Counted from the stretch's first letter, positions 11,264 to 23,272 are shown. The stretch: DNA of 64,000 nucleotides from Eucalyptus grandis (GCF_016545825.1 NC_052614.1:56923864-56987863); one strand, 5' to 3'. Made by a program: numbers and translations. The notes: generated from the sequence alone by a model not told the origin.

Positions 11264-13319
11264 CTCCTCTGAAATCTGGAATTCATCTAGTAGTCACATG
11301 GCTGGAAGGTCGGTGGTGTCAATAGTTAATGTGATTCAAGTTTTCAAGAAATCCGAACCGAACCAAATTATAGGGGTGAGCGGCTAAATCAAACCAAATC
11401 GCAATCTGAACTGAATACGACCCAAAAGAAAACCTGATTCGATTTGGTTTAGTTTTCTCTTCTTCTTTATTTTCTTTTTGTTTTAATGAGAAAAACTATT
11501 GACAGGAATGCATTTTAGTCTATAAGCGAGCAATTACCATTAAAAATATTTTTTTCTCTCAAAAAAATGAATATATGTAAAAGCTGTGTGTGCTTCTTCT
11601 TTTTTCTAGTTTCCTCTGGCTCATGAATTACTTTTCTTAACGAGAAATTTTCATACATGATAGTAGTATATATACTAGACTGAATTTTGAGATGGAAATA
11701 AATATGAGTTACACGTGAATCTTGCTCCACTAAATCTAACAGCCCGATTGACCTTTAGCAAATGTATTGGCCACTTGAAATATTTGCTCATGTTGGTCCA
11801 TGCTGCTTTTATTTACCGTCCTTGGAATTCCATTATTTATGCATCACATGATGTTTGTACTCATTTGTGGAATTTATAGTTCATCTTTATCATTTCGTAC
11901 ACAGTGGACTAGTCCACTCTTAACTTTTCCAAAACCTAATGAATATGTGGCCCCTTCCTTCATTATTTGTGTACCTCCTCCACTTTTTTATGGGGCCATC
12001 AGCAGATAACTTACAAAATCCAAATGCTTGAGATGTAACTCGACTAATATCAAGATAAGGATCAAGACCAAATGAATTTTTGTTCGACAGATCGATCAAA
12101 TCAGTACTTTAAAAGCTTGATTGTTTAATGATGGTGCTATGAATTGATTGTTTAATGATGGTGCTATGAAGGACTGACTCAACAATTACTCTTAATTCGT
12201 GCATAGACATGTACGAATCATGTACTGCATCAGTATAGCCGCACATCACTCGTCAACGAGAGAGCCAACCCCAGAAAACGCGTGAAGGACGAGGGGGACC
12301 CCTGGAAGTAAATGAATAAAGAGGAAGGTTCGTAACTGCGTTGCATTGCTTGACCTTGACCTGCTCATGCTATCATCCACGGCCATTTAAATGTGTCATA
12401 AACTAAATTTTTATGTTGCATTTAAGAAATTTTCTTTTCGTCAATGTTTGCGATAGGAACGGTGCACAAATCGGTAGTAATTTTTATTATCTTTTTTATA
12501 CCTATAAAAAGTCTAGTTTCCTACGATATGCACGCGACTTGAGATTTTCTTTCGAAATATAAAAGACACGGCGAAATAGGAGTTTCCTCCTTCATCTTCA
12601 CTTCGATATTCTACTATTTTCTTTTTCATATTTTAATTAACTCAAGCCAAAAAGTCATTGATACGTTACGGGTTAGTTAAAAGTAATATACTTGACTATT
12701 TAGCTATAGTGATGGATGGTGACAATTGATTAAGTGACGCTTTTTATCAATCAAATGTGATTTTCTATTTCAAAATGCTGGTATAAGCCTAATTTAAAGT
12801 TGTTGGATTTAAATCTATCCATGGCAAATCTAACAAACTGGCCATTGCAAAAACAAACCAAAACTTTTTATCTAGTTTTAGCTCGACCACAAAGTGATCA
12901 AACTTCTGCAAAACAATTTTTTCAAGATGGATCGAGGGTGAATGTGTGTTTAAAAGGCATGTCAGTTTTTGAGACCAAAATGTGAGATAGAAAATGTTAC
13001 TTCAACCTAAATGCCAGGGAAACTAAAGCATGTGAAAGGTAAAGTGTGAAGATTAAAATTGAAGGAAACCAAAAGGGAAGTTCTGAAATCAAAGGAAAAT
13101 TAGAGCGGTGACCATTGAAATTAAACTTAAAGTGCAAGCACCGTAAAAGAAATCACTAAGAAACTTCACTGAAATTGAGATATCCTCAAAGTTACAAACA
13201 CATTGATGCTAAATTGCAAACATTGAAATGAAAGCTACACCATTATTTACAATGCATATGAAGAATAACAACCTTTAAAACTAAAAATGAAATTGATTAG
13301 TTCAATATAGAAAATGCTT
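11264..13319. other. Intergenic stretch, nothing recognised
   Basis: Low-complexity AT-rich sequence with only short, unsupported ORFs. A small direct repeat ('gattgtttaatgatggtgctatgaa') occurs twice near 12120-12170. No RNA gene or element ends could be made out. Confidence 0.5.
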
Positions 13320-14260
13320 CAAAGGAAAATTTAGCAGAGTTTTGGCAGAGCTTGAGCGACCCCTCTGTCTGGGATTACCTTCGACGGTTATCGAAATTCA
13401 TGTGTGAGCCTCCTCTTAGCCGCTTTATATTTCTAAGATTTGCGCTATTTCCACGATTTTAGCAACTCCTAAGGCAATCGTGTGTCTTGTAATAAATTGC
13501 ACTTTCATTCGTGATTTAATCTAATTATGTAACCATTCCAGCTCTTAATTCAAATGGGTCCAGGTACCCTTTTTTCCTTAATATGATCGAAATGATAGCC
13601 TATACACCTCACTTCTTTGTGAGGTCAAAAAATTTCCAGACGAAGTTAAACCGGATAAGCTCCATATCGAAGTTGGGCTTAATATGACTTGACTCCTCAT
13701 AATTAGCTCTGCTCTCCTAACTCATATAGATAATTGAATCACTCTTTGATGTCTCGGCCATAAATTATCACCGACAGAAGCTAAACAATAATGTTGTAAA
13801 AATTTCTAAAAGAGGCATTGCTGAAAAATTAAGAGCACCAATGAGAGTAGTGATAGTATATTGAGAACTATCAATTTCATTTCTCTACTTTACTAATAGT
13901 GTATCTTACTACATTTCATGTCATATTTTCACCAACAAAATTGTTTCATCACACGATTGATAAAGTTACTTTTAATCTTTAAAGTAAGCCGACCAATAAA
14001 GACCAAATTAGTCTTGGCTGTCTTCACTTCTGGTGAGGGTTCACACATCATTAGTTTGTATTGAAAACTTCCACTCAATTCTAGCCCCACAGACCCTCTA
14101 ACTTTTTCTTTAGAGAGAGAACTTTTTTTCAGTCTCACTCAATCTCAATCCATTATGTACAGTAAGTGCATAGTGGGTGCACAGTATTGTTACGCGCATA
14201 AAAGATTGGAAAAAATTAGAAATTTGAACCCCCTTATATGGACATAATTACAGATCCCAT
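13320..14260. repeat. Segmental duplicate of 6.6-8.7 kb
   Basis: This is the diverged partner of the 6600-8720 segment, with the same order of blocks but only one copy of the 233-bp unit (centred on the 'gaccaaattagtcttgg' block near 14000). It is probably closer to the ancestral arrangement before the array expanded. Confidence 0.7.
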
Positions 14261-15350
14261 CCCCTGTATTTCCCAAGTTTCTCTTTACATCCTGAGACTA
14301 AGATCTTTGCATTTAAATTTTCTACGTGTATTGGAATGCGCGGTGATCTTGTTGGGATTATAGGGGGTGGTTGGTTCAGTCTTTGCTTTCTACCTGAAGA
14401 CATTATATAATTTCTATGGACTGTGGTGAATTTTCTTTTCATTTATTTGTTGTGTTTGCGTTTAAAAAAGCTTTGGAATGCCAAGTGATTCTCTATAGAG
14501 CCTAATATGTAGTACATTGCAGAAAAGGAAAAGACTAATGAGAGCATATACTGGAAACCAGAGTTTTGTTTGTTCGATGAAAAGAGGTGTTGGTTCCCTC
14601 GCAATTCATTCTACGTCTCACAAAGTCAATGGCCAAATTAAGAACAATTCCAAAATTGAGGATTACAATACCACGCGACTCGCTTTTCTTTATTTGCCGT
14701 TGATACGCATGACCTTTTACATCCATAAAAAAAGAAAAAAATAATTAATTAATTAACATTAAAAGGGAAACGCACGATCTTTTAGTTTAGAGGAAGCAAC
14801 GACATGGCGTGTTGATTGGAAGGAAACAGCGCAGGCGCTTGGCAGTGAATGTCTTTATTTCCCAGGGAGTCTTTAAAAAGTTCCCTATCTTGTTAAAAAG
14901 TCTTGGACAGCTTCACCGGTACTTGCTAATGCAAAACTTTAGGTGGGAAGGAGCTTTGCTAGCATAATAATTTTTTAATTACTTTTTATGAGAATAATAA
15001 CTTACTATGAGTCTCAAATTCTTGAAGGAGTGGGTCTCATAATAATTTATAATTATTTGTTATTTGGTTCTTTTATACTCTTAAGTACAAAATGCAATTA
15101 AGTCCTTAATCTTTCAATTGGCTCTATAAGTCTAAAACCTTCTTCGCAAAGTGCGATCAAATATTTCAACAAATAGTACCTAAAATTGCCCACGCATCAC
15201 TCGAAAAATTAGCATCATCCTTAAATTGCACTTTTCAACCTAATTTTAGGATTTAATTGTAATTCTTCTTTTTTATAAATGTTGTGTACTTAATTGAACA
15301 ATGATTATGACTCAAATGCACTTGTTGCTAAAGGCTATGGACTTGATTAA
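14261..15350. other. Intergenic stretch, nothing recognised
   Basis: Short ORFs on both strands without recognisable domains. From about 15060 onward it begins to resemble the sequence upstream of the other WAKL copies ('caattaagtcc', 'aaaccttcttc', 'ctaaaattg'). Confidence 0.5.
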
Positions 15351-15522
15351 ACCACTTGAATGGGTTATAATTCAATTGCATTACATACATAAGATTTAGT
15401 ATTTGCGGTGCGACTTTACCCCTCAAGGAAGCATCCTCAAAGATACTAGAAAGTGATGGAACTGGACTAAAGTTACGCGTATAGTACATGAATATTCTTC
15501 CATTTTTCCGCTTAAATAGCAA

Positions 15523-15529
15523 TATTAAG
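15523..15529 (+). promoter_or_regulatory. Degenerate TATA element of WAKL copy 1
   Basis: TATTAAG lies about 64 bp before the ATG of copy 1, at the position where copy 4 (63008) has TATAAAG. The surrounding sequence is conserved between the copies. Confidence 0.4.
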
Positions 15530-15592
15530 GGACTCAGCCCATATCCCCTTCTCCGTAGATTTAGGTCCTAGCATATACGGAACGTGAAAATC

Positions 15593-16335
15593 ATGTCCAA
15601 GTCGGTGTTTCAAATTCTTTTGCTTCTGGTTTCCCTCACGGTACAAGCATCAGGAGTTGCACCTCGACTTACAAGGATTGGCTGCAAAAAAAGATGTGGG
15701 ATCATCACCATTCCATTCCCCTTCGGAATAGGAGTCGGTTGTTTCTTGAATGACTGTTACGAGATCAACTGCCAGAAAAACAACACGGTCATCCTAAATA
15801 AGATTGGATTGCGAGTTCTTAACATTTCTCTCCCTGATTACCTTGGATCCGTGAACGGCATGATTAGCGTCCGTCTTCCTTTAGTTTTACTTAAATGCAA
15901 GCTACGGGGGTGACGGACGTGAGCAGATGAACTTGAAAGGAAGTCAATTTGTCTTCTCTTCGACAAAGGAACGTCTTGATATCGGTGGGTTGCAACACCC
16001 TGGCGACACTAAGTACTACAGAATGAGCTGCTGTCGGTTGCAGGTTGAAATATGCTGGAACCGACGCCAACATTAGCCGCTCTTGTGCTTGTTCTGGAGG
16101 GATGATTGCTGCCGGACTACACTCCCCTTTTACCTTCAGGGCCTTAGTGTGGATTTCAAAGAAAAAGGTGGACAACAGGGGTGCAAGCACACTTTCTTGA
16201 AGACTGACTTACAGGTTTATATGATTTGAAATTGAATGAGACCGTTCCAGTGGTGCTGGAACGGGGGTTGCAAACAACACTGACTATGGACGTGACTTAG
16301 TAACAGGATCACATACTAAGTCGGGTTATCATGAC
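15593..16335 (+). pseudogene. WAKL ectodomain exon 1, dead copy 1
   Basis: It begins with a signal peptide (MSKSVFQILLLLVSL...) and the GUB_WAK_bind pattern: CGIITIPFPFGIGVGCF, then a second cysteine strand. Compared with the copies at 19025 and 63080 it carries a one-base insertion near 15880 ('cctttagttttact' against 'cctgtaatttact'), which shifts the frame and ends it at TGA 15911-15913. The homologous remainder can be followed to about 16335 (ggtgacggacgtg, ttcagggcctta, gttccagtggtgctgga), with more indels and stops. The EGF-adjacent end and the splice donor are missing. A complete WAKL exon 1 encodes about 280 residues; this copy is not functional as read. Confidence 0.9.
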
Positions 16336-16439
16336 TCCAGCATGGTCAAAGAGCCAATCCATGTCACGGGATTTGCGGACAAGGGTGATAACTCTTAACA
16401 CTAAGAAAAAAAATTCGAGATTTAAATGGGCGACTCGTA

Positions 16440-16792
16440 TTACGCAATTGTAATCGGAGTGGTATCCATCTCAATATCAAATCTAATGTAATTAACAGGG
16501 TCCTCAACAAAGGATCCTGAAAACTGATCTATTTTGATAATGCTCCATTCTTTCTCAAAACAAAATGACGACAAACTTATGTCCCCAGCAACGGGAAAAA
16601 TGACACTCGGCTGCTTAGATTGATGCATTCTACCCATCAAGTTTTGATATTCCTATCCTCAAGGAAGCATCCCCAGAGACGCTAGGAAGCAACAGAACTG
16701 GAAAAGTCATGCGTACAATACGTGAAAATTAAGGGACCCACCCCAGAGCCCCTTTCTCCATAGGTTTACCAAACGTGAAAATCATGTCCTTC
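16440..16792 (+). repeat. Isolated copy of the WAKL 5' flank
   Basis: The stretch from about 16560 matches the sequence before copies 1, 2 and 4: 'ctcaaggaagcat', 'gctaggaag.aacaga', 'atgcgtaca', 'aagggac.c..ccc', 'ctttctccat' and 'gtgaaaatcatgtc'. After the conserved ATG (16787) the coding similarity stops at once. The TATA position is lost. It is a truncated further unit of the tandem array. Confidence 0.7.
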
Positions 16793-16925
16793 GTTGTGGG
16801 GGAGACTCCTCATGATGACAATGTGCAACTTTTTGTGACTCAAGGTTCTTTAGATATTGGCCAAAAATTTTCTTTGGGTAAAAATACTAAGCAAGACCTA
16901 ATATTTATATATATTTTAAAAAATA

Positions 16926-17486
16926 GGGAGAGAATTACACAAAAAAGAAGAAGTCCTAAACTTATTGCAATTGTGTCAATTTAGTCCATTCACCAAATTT
17001 TGACCTGCCTTAGCACCGATGTGGATAATTTTTTATAATATTTTTCTATTTTTAAATTTTTATTTATCCTTTATTTTTCTCTTCTTTCTTCTTTTGCTTC
17101 TTTTCCCATGGTGGTCGGCGAGGCTCACTAGCCACTAAGCGAGTACCACAGGCTAGGCAACTTTGCCTAGATTCAGGCGAGGGCTACAATCCTCGTCAGC
17201 GGTCGGCAAGGGCTTCGTGGCCCTTGCCTAGTAGGTAGCGAGCCTCACTTTGAGCCATTGTGAACGAAAAAAAGCAAATGAAGGAAGAAAATGAAAAGAA
17301 AAAATTAATAAAAAATTCAAAAAAACATCATTAAAAATTGATCACATCAAGTCTTACAAAATTGGCTAGATGGACCAAGTGATATAATTACAAAAGGTTT
17401 AGAATTAAATTGACAAAAAAAAAAATTAGGATTGAACTGACACAATTGTGATAGGTTTAGCATTTTTTTTTTTTTGTAATTTTCCC
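16926..17486. mobile_element. Mutator-like foldback element with GC-richer core
   Basis: The terminal inverted repeats are left GGGAGAGAATTACAC and right GGGAAAATTACAA (complement), with internal arms sharing 'caattgtgtca.tt.a.tcc'. The flanks are near-identical 9-mers: TAAAAAATA (16917-16925) and AAAAAAATA (17487-17495). The core, about 17110-17250, contains GGCGAGG words. It belongs to the same end family as the element at 45.1 kb. It lies inside the WAKL array, beyond the isolated 5' flank. Confidence 0.75.
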
Positions 17487-17525
17487 AAAAAAATAGGCTC
17501 TCTTGTCTCTCTATCCCCTCATCAC

Positions 17526-17527
<2 letters not shown>

Positions 17528-17583
<56 letters not shown>
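17528..17583. repeat. (AT)n microsatellite
   Basis: Pure AT run of about 55 bases followed by an A run. Confidence 0.97.
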
Positions 17584-17588
<5 letters not shown>

Positions 17589-17599
17589 AAAAAAAAACG

Positions 17600-18480
17600 G
17601 TGCCAGAAGTTCGAATAATTTACATAGTATGATCCAAAGCATTAGCAAATTGATTAGAGTATTTTAAAACAAAAATCATGTTTAGTTTTCTTCAATCCAA
17701 GAGCATGGGACGCAATGTCTTCCATTATGAAAGGAAAAAAACATGCCACATGATTCACGTTCATCTTCTACTTTTTCCTGGAGGGTCAACAATATTCCCA
17801 GGTGCTGTTATGGATGGCTTGCGCAAATAAAGCATTGGGGTTGTTCCACGATGTACAGCACTCGAGAAAAATGAAAGTGATTTTTGCTTCAACAATGAGA
17901 GAGATTACGACACTCCAACATCGCACCACGATTAAAGAAATTAGAAAGCAATCACTTTTGCTTTAATAAAAGTGAGCTTTGCTTTCACTTTTCTAGATTG
18001 AAAAGATGCCAAAGAATCGTGGTTTTCGTAGGATAAATTAATCCGATGATTTTGCCATTCAAAAAGCGATTTTTGTTCTAAAAAGCAGTTTTCCTTCCTA
18101 AAAAGGAGAGAAAAAAAAAGTTCGAACATGAGAGCGGGATCATCAAAAGTTTCATATGAGACAATGATTTGATTTTTGTGCTCATCTTGATAGAGCAAAA
18201 ATTATTAAACTAATATTCTTACCCAACAAAATTATTGAATGGATATAACTCTGCTTCAGGTGTTAAAAATTATCGAGTAGAATCTTTCTTCTTCTTTTTC
18301 TCTTTGGCTCAGTTTTAGTGTGTTTAATGGGATCTACAAAGAAAGATCTTGAAGAGTCATCCATTTCCGGTGTTTCTCATGAAAAAAATGATGACTAAAT
18401 TATCTTCCAAACAACTGGGGAAGTCACACTTGGCTACTTAAATTAGCGCTCTCTACCTATGAAGCTTTCGCATTTCTGTG
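17600..18480. other. Spacer within the WAKL array
   Basis: No domain is readable in the short ORFs. The part 17870-18200 is rich in small AAAGTGA/TCACTTT inverted words, which may mark a small MITE, but clear ends were not found. Confidence 0.4.
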
Positions 18481-18489
18481 CTCAAGGAA

Positions 18490-19024
18490 TGGTGGACGAG
18501 AAGTCCAAAATCTTGTATATGGAATACAATCAAGTCCTAAATTCAGTCAATTCAATTAAGTCCCAAACCTTCTTCAAAAGTACAATTGATTCTTTTCGAT
18601 GAACAATATCTAAAATTGTCCCATGTCACTCAAAAAGTGTTTATGAATTGCACTTTTCAACATAATTTTAGGATTTAATTGCATTTTTCAATAAAGGTAG
18701 ATGACTTCATTTAATCAATTGAAAAGTTCAGTACTCCAATTGCATTGTTTGCTAAAAGTTTAGGATTTGATCGAAACAATTGAAAAGTTTATGACTAAAT
18801 TGTATCCATATGAGATTTCGGACATTTAGGACTTGTAATGCAATTTTTTATCCCTAAAGGAAACATCTCGGAGATATTAGGAAGTAACAGATGGAATAAA
18901 ATTATGCGTACGGCACATGAAATTTTTTTTCCCTTTTTCTACTTCAATAACAATATTAAGGGACTCCACCCATACCTGCTTTCTCCATAAATTTAGGTCC
19001 ATGCACTTACGAAACTTGAAAATC
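18490..19024 (+). promoter_or_regulatory. 5' flank of WAKL copy 2
   Basis: About 500 bp is shared with the flank of copy 4 (62698-63079), and in part with copy 1. A TATA-like TATTAAG sits at 18954-18960, 65 bp before the conserved ATG. An upstream in-frame ATG at 18989-19001 precedes the start, but the copy 1 flank lacks it, so I take 19025 as the start. Confidence 0.5.
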
Positions 19025-19865
19025 ATGTCGACCTCAGTGTTTCAAATTCTTCTGCTTCTGGTTTCCCTCATGTTACAAGCATCAGGTGCTGCACCTGGAC
19101 TTGCGAAGCCTAACTGTGCTGAAACATGCGGGAACGTCACCATTTCCTTCCCCTTCGGAATAGGAGCCGGGTGTTTCTTGGATGAATGGTACCAGATCGT
19201 CTGCCAACAAAACAACACGGTTCCCATTCTGAAGAAGATTGGATTGCGAGTTCTCAACATTTCACTCCCTGATCGATACGTGGATGGCATGATTAACATT
19301 AGCCTTCCTGTAATTTACTCAAATGCAAGCTGCGGGGGTGACGGACGTGGAGCGGGTGTAAGCTTGAAAGGAAGTCAATTTGTCTTCTCCCAGACAAGGA
19401 ATGTATTTACATTGGTCGGTTGCAACACCCTGGCCACAGTGGATACCACAAAATCAGCTGTTGTCGGTTGCAGGTCGAGATGTTCTGGAACCAACACCAG
19501 CATTAGCTGGAATGGTGATTGTTCCGGGAGGGATGGCTGCTGCCAGTCTATGCTCCCCCGTAACCTTCAGGGCTTTAGTGTGGATTTCAAAGAAGAAGGT
19601 GGACATCAGGGTTGCAAGTACGCTTTCTTGAGGTCTGACTTTGCAGGCTTATATGATTTGATATTTAATGAGACGGTTCCAGTGGTGCTGGAATGGGGGA
19701 TTGCGAACAATACTGACTATGGACGCAAGCTTATCCAGCAGTCGAAGATTGTTTATCCTTCTATATGTCGCACACATAGCGATGACGACAGTGAAATGCT
19801 ATTTACACAGTGCTATTGAACACGGGAGTATGATGGTAACCCATATCTTATGGAAGGATGCAAAG
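19025..19865 (+). pseudogene. WAKL ectodomain exon 1, copy 2, with late stop
   Basis: Wall-associated-kinase-like proteins bind pectin outside the cell and signal through an inner kinase. This exon encodes a signal peptide (MSTSVFQILLLLVSLMLQ, residues 1-23 or so), the GUB_WAK_bind module (CAETCGNVTISFPFGIGAGC) and the CSGRDGCCQSMLP cysteine signature near residues 170-185. The frame is open for 264 codons and then meets TGA at 19817-19819, where copy 4 has TGC (cysteine of the YCTREY motif). That is a single C-to-A change. Sequence beyond the stop still matches copy 4 up to the splice donor AAAG|GTAAC at 19865/19866. No EGF exon of its own or kinase exon follows, because the next unit begins about 380 bp later. 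It might make a truncated secreted ectodomain, but a pseudogene is more likely. Confidence 0.85.
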
Positions 19866-20241
19866 GTAACACACTCCATGCTATAACGTTCCGTTTTTTT
19901 CATTTTGATAGATAATACGGAATGTGTTATCACATTCCGTATTTAGGGGCATCGGTGGTTTGTTCATTTCCAGATTTTTCTGTGAAGAACGCATTCACAC
20001 TGTATAATGATTGTGTACATGCTTTTCTACCTTCTTTTTGTTAGTTTTTCTGCCCAAGATTACACAAAGTGAATGCACTTTCAAACAAAATTGATCAAAT
20101 TATGTTGATAATAATTTACCGGAATTACTGGGGAACAGGACAGTCCTTTAGTTACAAGTACAATATTTTAGCCATGGAATTAACAATTTATGAGGAAATG
20201 CGGCCTACTAGTTTTGGTAATGTTACTCAAGGAGATCGGTT
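19866..20241 (+). other. Intron-1 remnant of WAKL copy 2
   Basis: The part from about 20040 to 20255 aligns with 21890-22095, which lies in intron 1 of the next copy just before its EGF exon. Shared phrases include 'ggggaacaggacagtcctt', 'ttacaag.ac.gtattttagcc' and 'aatttatgaggaaatgcg'. The match ends exactly where the next exon 1 begins, so this is an intron joined to an exon. Confidence 0.75.
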
Positions 20242-22218
20242 TTGTTGTTAATATATTTGCTTCTGGTTTCACAACCATTAGGAGCTGCACCTCAACCATC
20301 AGGAGCTGCACCACCTCAAAGCCGTTTCTGTGCTGAAACATGCGGGGGCGTCACCATTCCCTTCCCCTTCGGAATAGAAGCTGGGTGTTTCTTGGATGAC
20401 TGGCACCAGATCGCCTGCCAACAAAACACGGTTCCCATTCTGAAGAAAATTCAATTGCGAGTTCTCAACATTTCACTCCCTAATGAAGGAGTGGATGGCA
20501 TGATTAACGTTAATCTTCCTGTACGTTACTCAAATGCAAGTTGTGGGGGTGACGGACGTGGTGCAATGGTAAGCTTAAAAGGAAGTCCATTTGTCTTCTC
20601 CCAGACAAGGAACATCTTTACAGTAGTCGGTTGCAACGCTCTAGTGAGAGTAAAAAGTACAGAATCAGCTGTTTTTGGATGCCGGTTGACATGTGCCGAA
20701 ACCAACTTCACCATTAGCAAGTATAGTGCTTGTTCCGGGAGGGACGGATGCTGCCAGAGTTCGCTTCCCTTTAACCTGGAGGGCTTTGATGTGGATTTCG
20801 AAGAAGAAAGCGGAGATGTGGGGTGCAAGTACGCTTACGCTTTCTTGCGGTCTGATTCAGGTGTTTATGATTTGAGATCGAGTGATACGGTTCCAGGGGT
20901 GTTGGAGTGGGGGATTGCAAACAATACCAAGCATGCACTTGACCTTATCCAGCAAGGACACGATAGCTATAATGAATCTTTCTACTGTACAAGATTTAAA
21001 AGTTTGAGGAGTGAAGGAGAAGGAAGTATATATAGATATAGAAGCTACAGCGTCGACAGTGGTGAAATACTATTTGTGCAGTGCCATTGCCATATGGGGT
21101 ATCATGGTAATGCCTATCTTATTGGAGGATGCAAAGGTAACATATTTCATGCTATCACATTGCGAATTTAAGGCCCTGTTTGTTTGTGTTCTTTTCTTCT
21201 AATAGTGAACACAATTTCTGTTTTTTTTTGTTCCGGGGAACAAAAAAAAGAATAAAACACGTTTGTTTGCATTTTTGTTCCAAATCTATATTTTTTTTTT
21301 GGTTTCCAGGAACAAATTTGGAACAGAAACAAGAAACAAGAAAAACTTGTTTCTTGTTTTTAGAACACTTTTGAGAAATAATTTTTCTCTCTCCTATTTT
21401 TTTCTTCTCTTTATTTTCTTCTTCTTTACTTTTTTTTTGCCGATCGCCGTCTCGGTCATGGCCGGCGACGCTGTCGAGGGCCGGGGACCTCGCTGGAGCA
21501 TTGTCGACCCTCGTCGGCCGTCGCCAGCCATGGCCAAGGCCGGCGACTGGCCAAAAGGAAGAAAAAATAAAAAAATAAAAAAGGAAAAATAAAATTAAAA
21601 TTAAAAAATTAAAAGAAATAAAAAAATTATACAAGTTTACCAAACGTGTTTCTGTTTTTTTTTCTATTTCAGAACACATTTACCAAACGTGTTCTTTTGT
21701 TCAAAAATTGTTCCCTGGAACAAAATAGTTTTTTTATTTTATTTCTATTCCCTGAAACGATTTTTGAAACAAAAACATTACCAAACGCACCTTAAGTGCA
21801 CCATACAACGAAGTGGCTTGTTCATTCCCATACTCCTCTGAGAAGAATTCATACACGTTGTTTAATGATCACATGTATAATTTTTTTTTTTGGCCCAAGA
21901 ATGCACAAAGTGATGCACTTTTAAACAAAATTGAACTTATTATATTGATAAAAATTTACTGGAAATAAAGGGGAACAGGACAGTCCTTTTGTTACAAGCA
22001 CGGTATTTTAGCCCTGGAATTAGCAATTTTATGAGGAAATGCGACCTACTAGCCTCCTTAATTTTACTCAGGAAGATGGGTTTTGCTGCTAATATATTTA
22101 TGATATCATTTGTCATCAGATATTAACGAATGTAATTCAAGGTGCCCCGGGACTTGTGTGGACACAGGGGCCTCCTTTCGCTGCGTCAATGGTGGAAAGA
22201 CCAAGTTCATTCTTATTG
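20242..22218 (+). pseudogene. WAKL copy 3: chimeric exon 1 plus EGF exon
   Basis: Exon 1 (about 20255-21136) encodes the GUB_WAK_bind module (CAETCGGVTIPFPFGIEAGC), CSGRDGCCQSSLP and the closing CHCHMGYHGNAYL...GCK motif, then the donor AAAG|GTAAC (21136/21137). Exon 2 (22120-22218, acceptor TCATCAG) begins DINECNSRCPGTCVDTG, a calcium-binding EGF module. Phase 1 at the junction restores the usual GCKDINEC, and exon 2 ends at a good donor (ATTG|GTAAG). The 5' end is abnormal: the signal-peptide hydrophobic run starts from TTG with no in-frame ATG, because intron sequence of the upstream copy is joined here. A proline-rich QPSGAAPPQ insert follows. No transmembrane or kinase exon follows; a retrotransposon lies where it might be. 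The domains are certain; loss of function is likely but inferred. Confidence 0.8.
21173..21791. mobile_element. Foldback/PIF-Harbinger-type MITE in WAKL intron 1
   Basis: The left end is GCCCTGTTTGTTTG and the right end is GGTGCGTTTGGTAATG on the complement, the style of Tourist/Harbinger ends. TTAAG is present on both sides (21168-21172 and 21792-21796). The arms share 'acacgtttgt', 'cc.ggaacaaa' and 'tttgttcc' segments. The middle (21440-21545) is a GC-rich core with GGCCGGCGAC words. Removing it joins intron flanks that align with the copy 2 intron. Confidence 0.8.
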
Positions 22219-22961
22219 GTAAGCAGATCTTTCAACCTAGAATTTAAGACCGCTTCATGCTGGAGAATTGCTAGAAAAAGAACAGCATAGCATAAATTAT
22301 GTTCTATTACTCCAGGATTGCTTATATAGATCCCCATCACTGACTTTCAACTTGAGTGAGCCTTTTGGATACTCAATGGGTTAGCATTGCATTATGAGAG
22401 GGACTAAGGGAGGAACTTCGCCGTAAAGTGTGGAAAGAGAAGTAATGGAAGCTTTAAAGCGTTAAGTGTTTGTGAATTGCATGGCTATGATAGTGTAAGT
22501 AGATGGAGGATATGTCTTGAATCTTATTTAATTCAAATGCTTTGAGAATTGATATGTTTATGAGGTGTGTTAAGCTCAAATCCTTTATATCCTATCATTA
22601 GCCAAGGCATATTATAAGCCTTAAAGACGTATTGATTTTTTTATTCGTTATTGGTTTTCATTAATAGAGAGAACTGAAAAGCAAACCCATGAGACTTGGT
22701 TAGTGGATTTTGAGTTTAGGGTGTTGCATATCAACTTGATTTATTTGAGTATACATGATTTGAAAAGTCGAGGATCACACACACGGATTGCATGGTTAAG
22801 CTAGATATAGCTTATGTATTGGTTTTGGGTTTGATGGGATTTATGTTTTCTTTTAAGTTGTGATTCCAAATAATTGTGAATGAATGGTAATAATTAAAGA
22901 TGAGGATTGTCTGTTTCTACTGTTTGCTCGAGGACTAGCAAATCTTTAAGGTGGGGGTAAT
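22219..22961 (+). mobile_element. Downstream spacer and 3' end of an LTR retrotransposon interior
   Basis: Up to about 22360 this is WAKL intron-like sequence without a kinase exon. From there to 22961 the sequence looks like a retroelement 3' region. It ends in the purine-rich tract AAGGTGGGGGTAAT (22948-22961) directly before the LTR, with 'tgctcgaggactagcaaa' upstream, a phrase common before gypsy-type 3' LTRs. No protein domain is left. Confidence 0.55.
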
Positions 22962-23229
22962 TGATAACTTTATTTTAGATAGAGTTTTTTTACTAATTTA
23001 AGCTTGATATTTCCTAAGTTTTGCTAAATTTTGCATGAATTTATTTGCTACTCATGTAATTTTATTGGGTTTTGTAGGAAATATGACTTTTGGATTCATA
23101 AGGATACCTCAATATCTTTCGGAATATCTCAGCATCTTCCAGGATATCCCAATATCTTCAATATCTATATCTTTAAGAATATTTCAGTGTCTTCTAGAAT
23201 ATCTTATCTTAAAGAAAAAGCCGGCCAAG

Positions 23230-23272
<43 letters not shown>

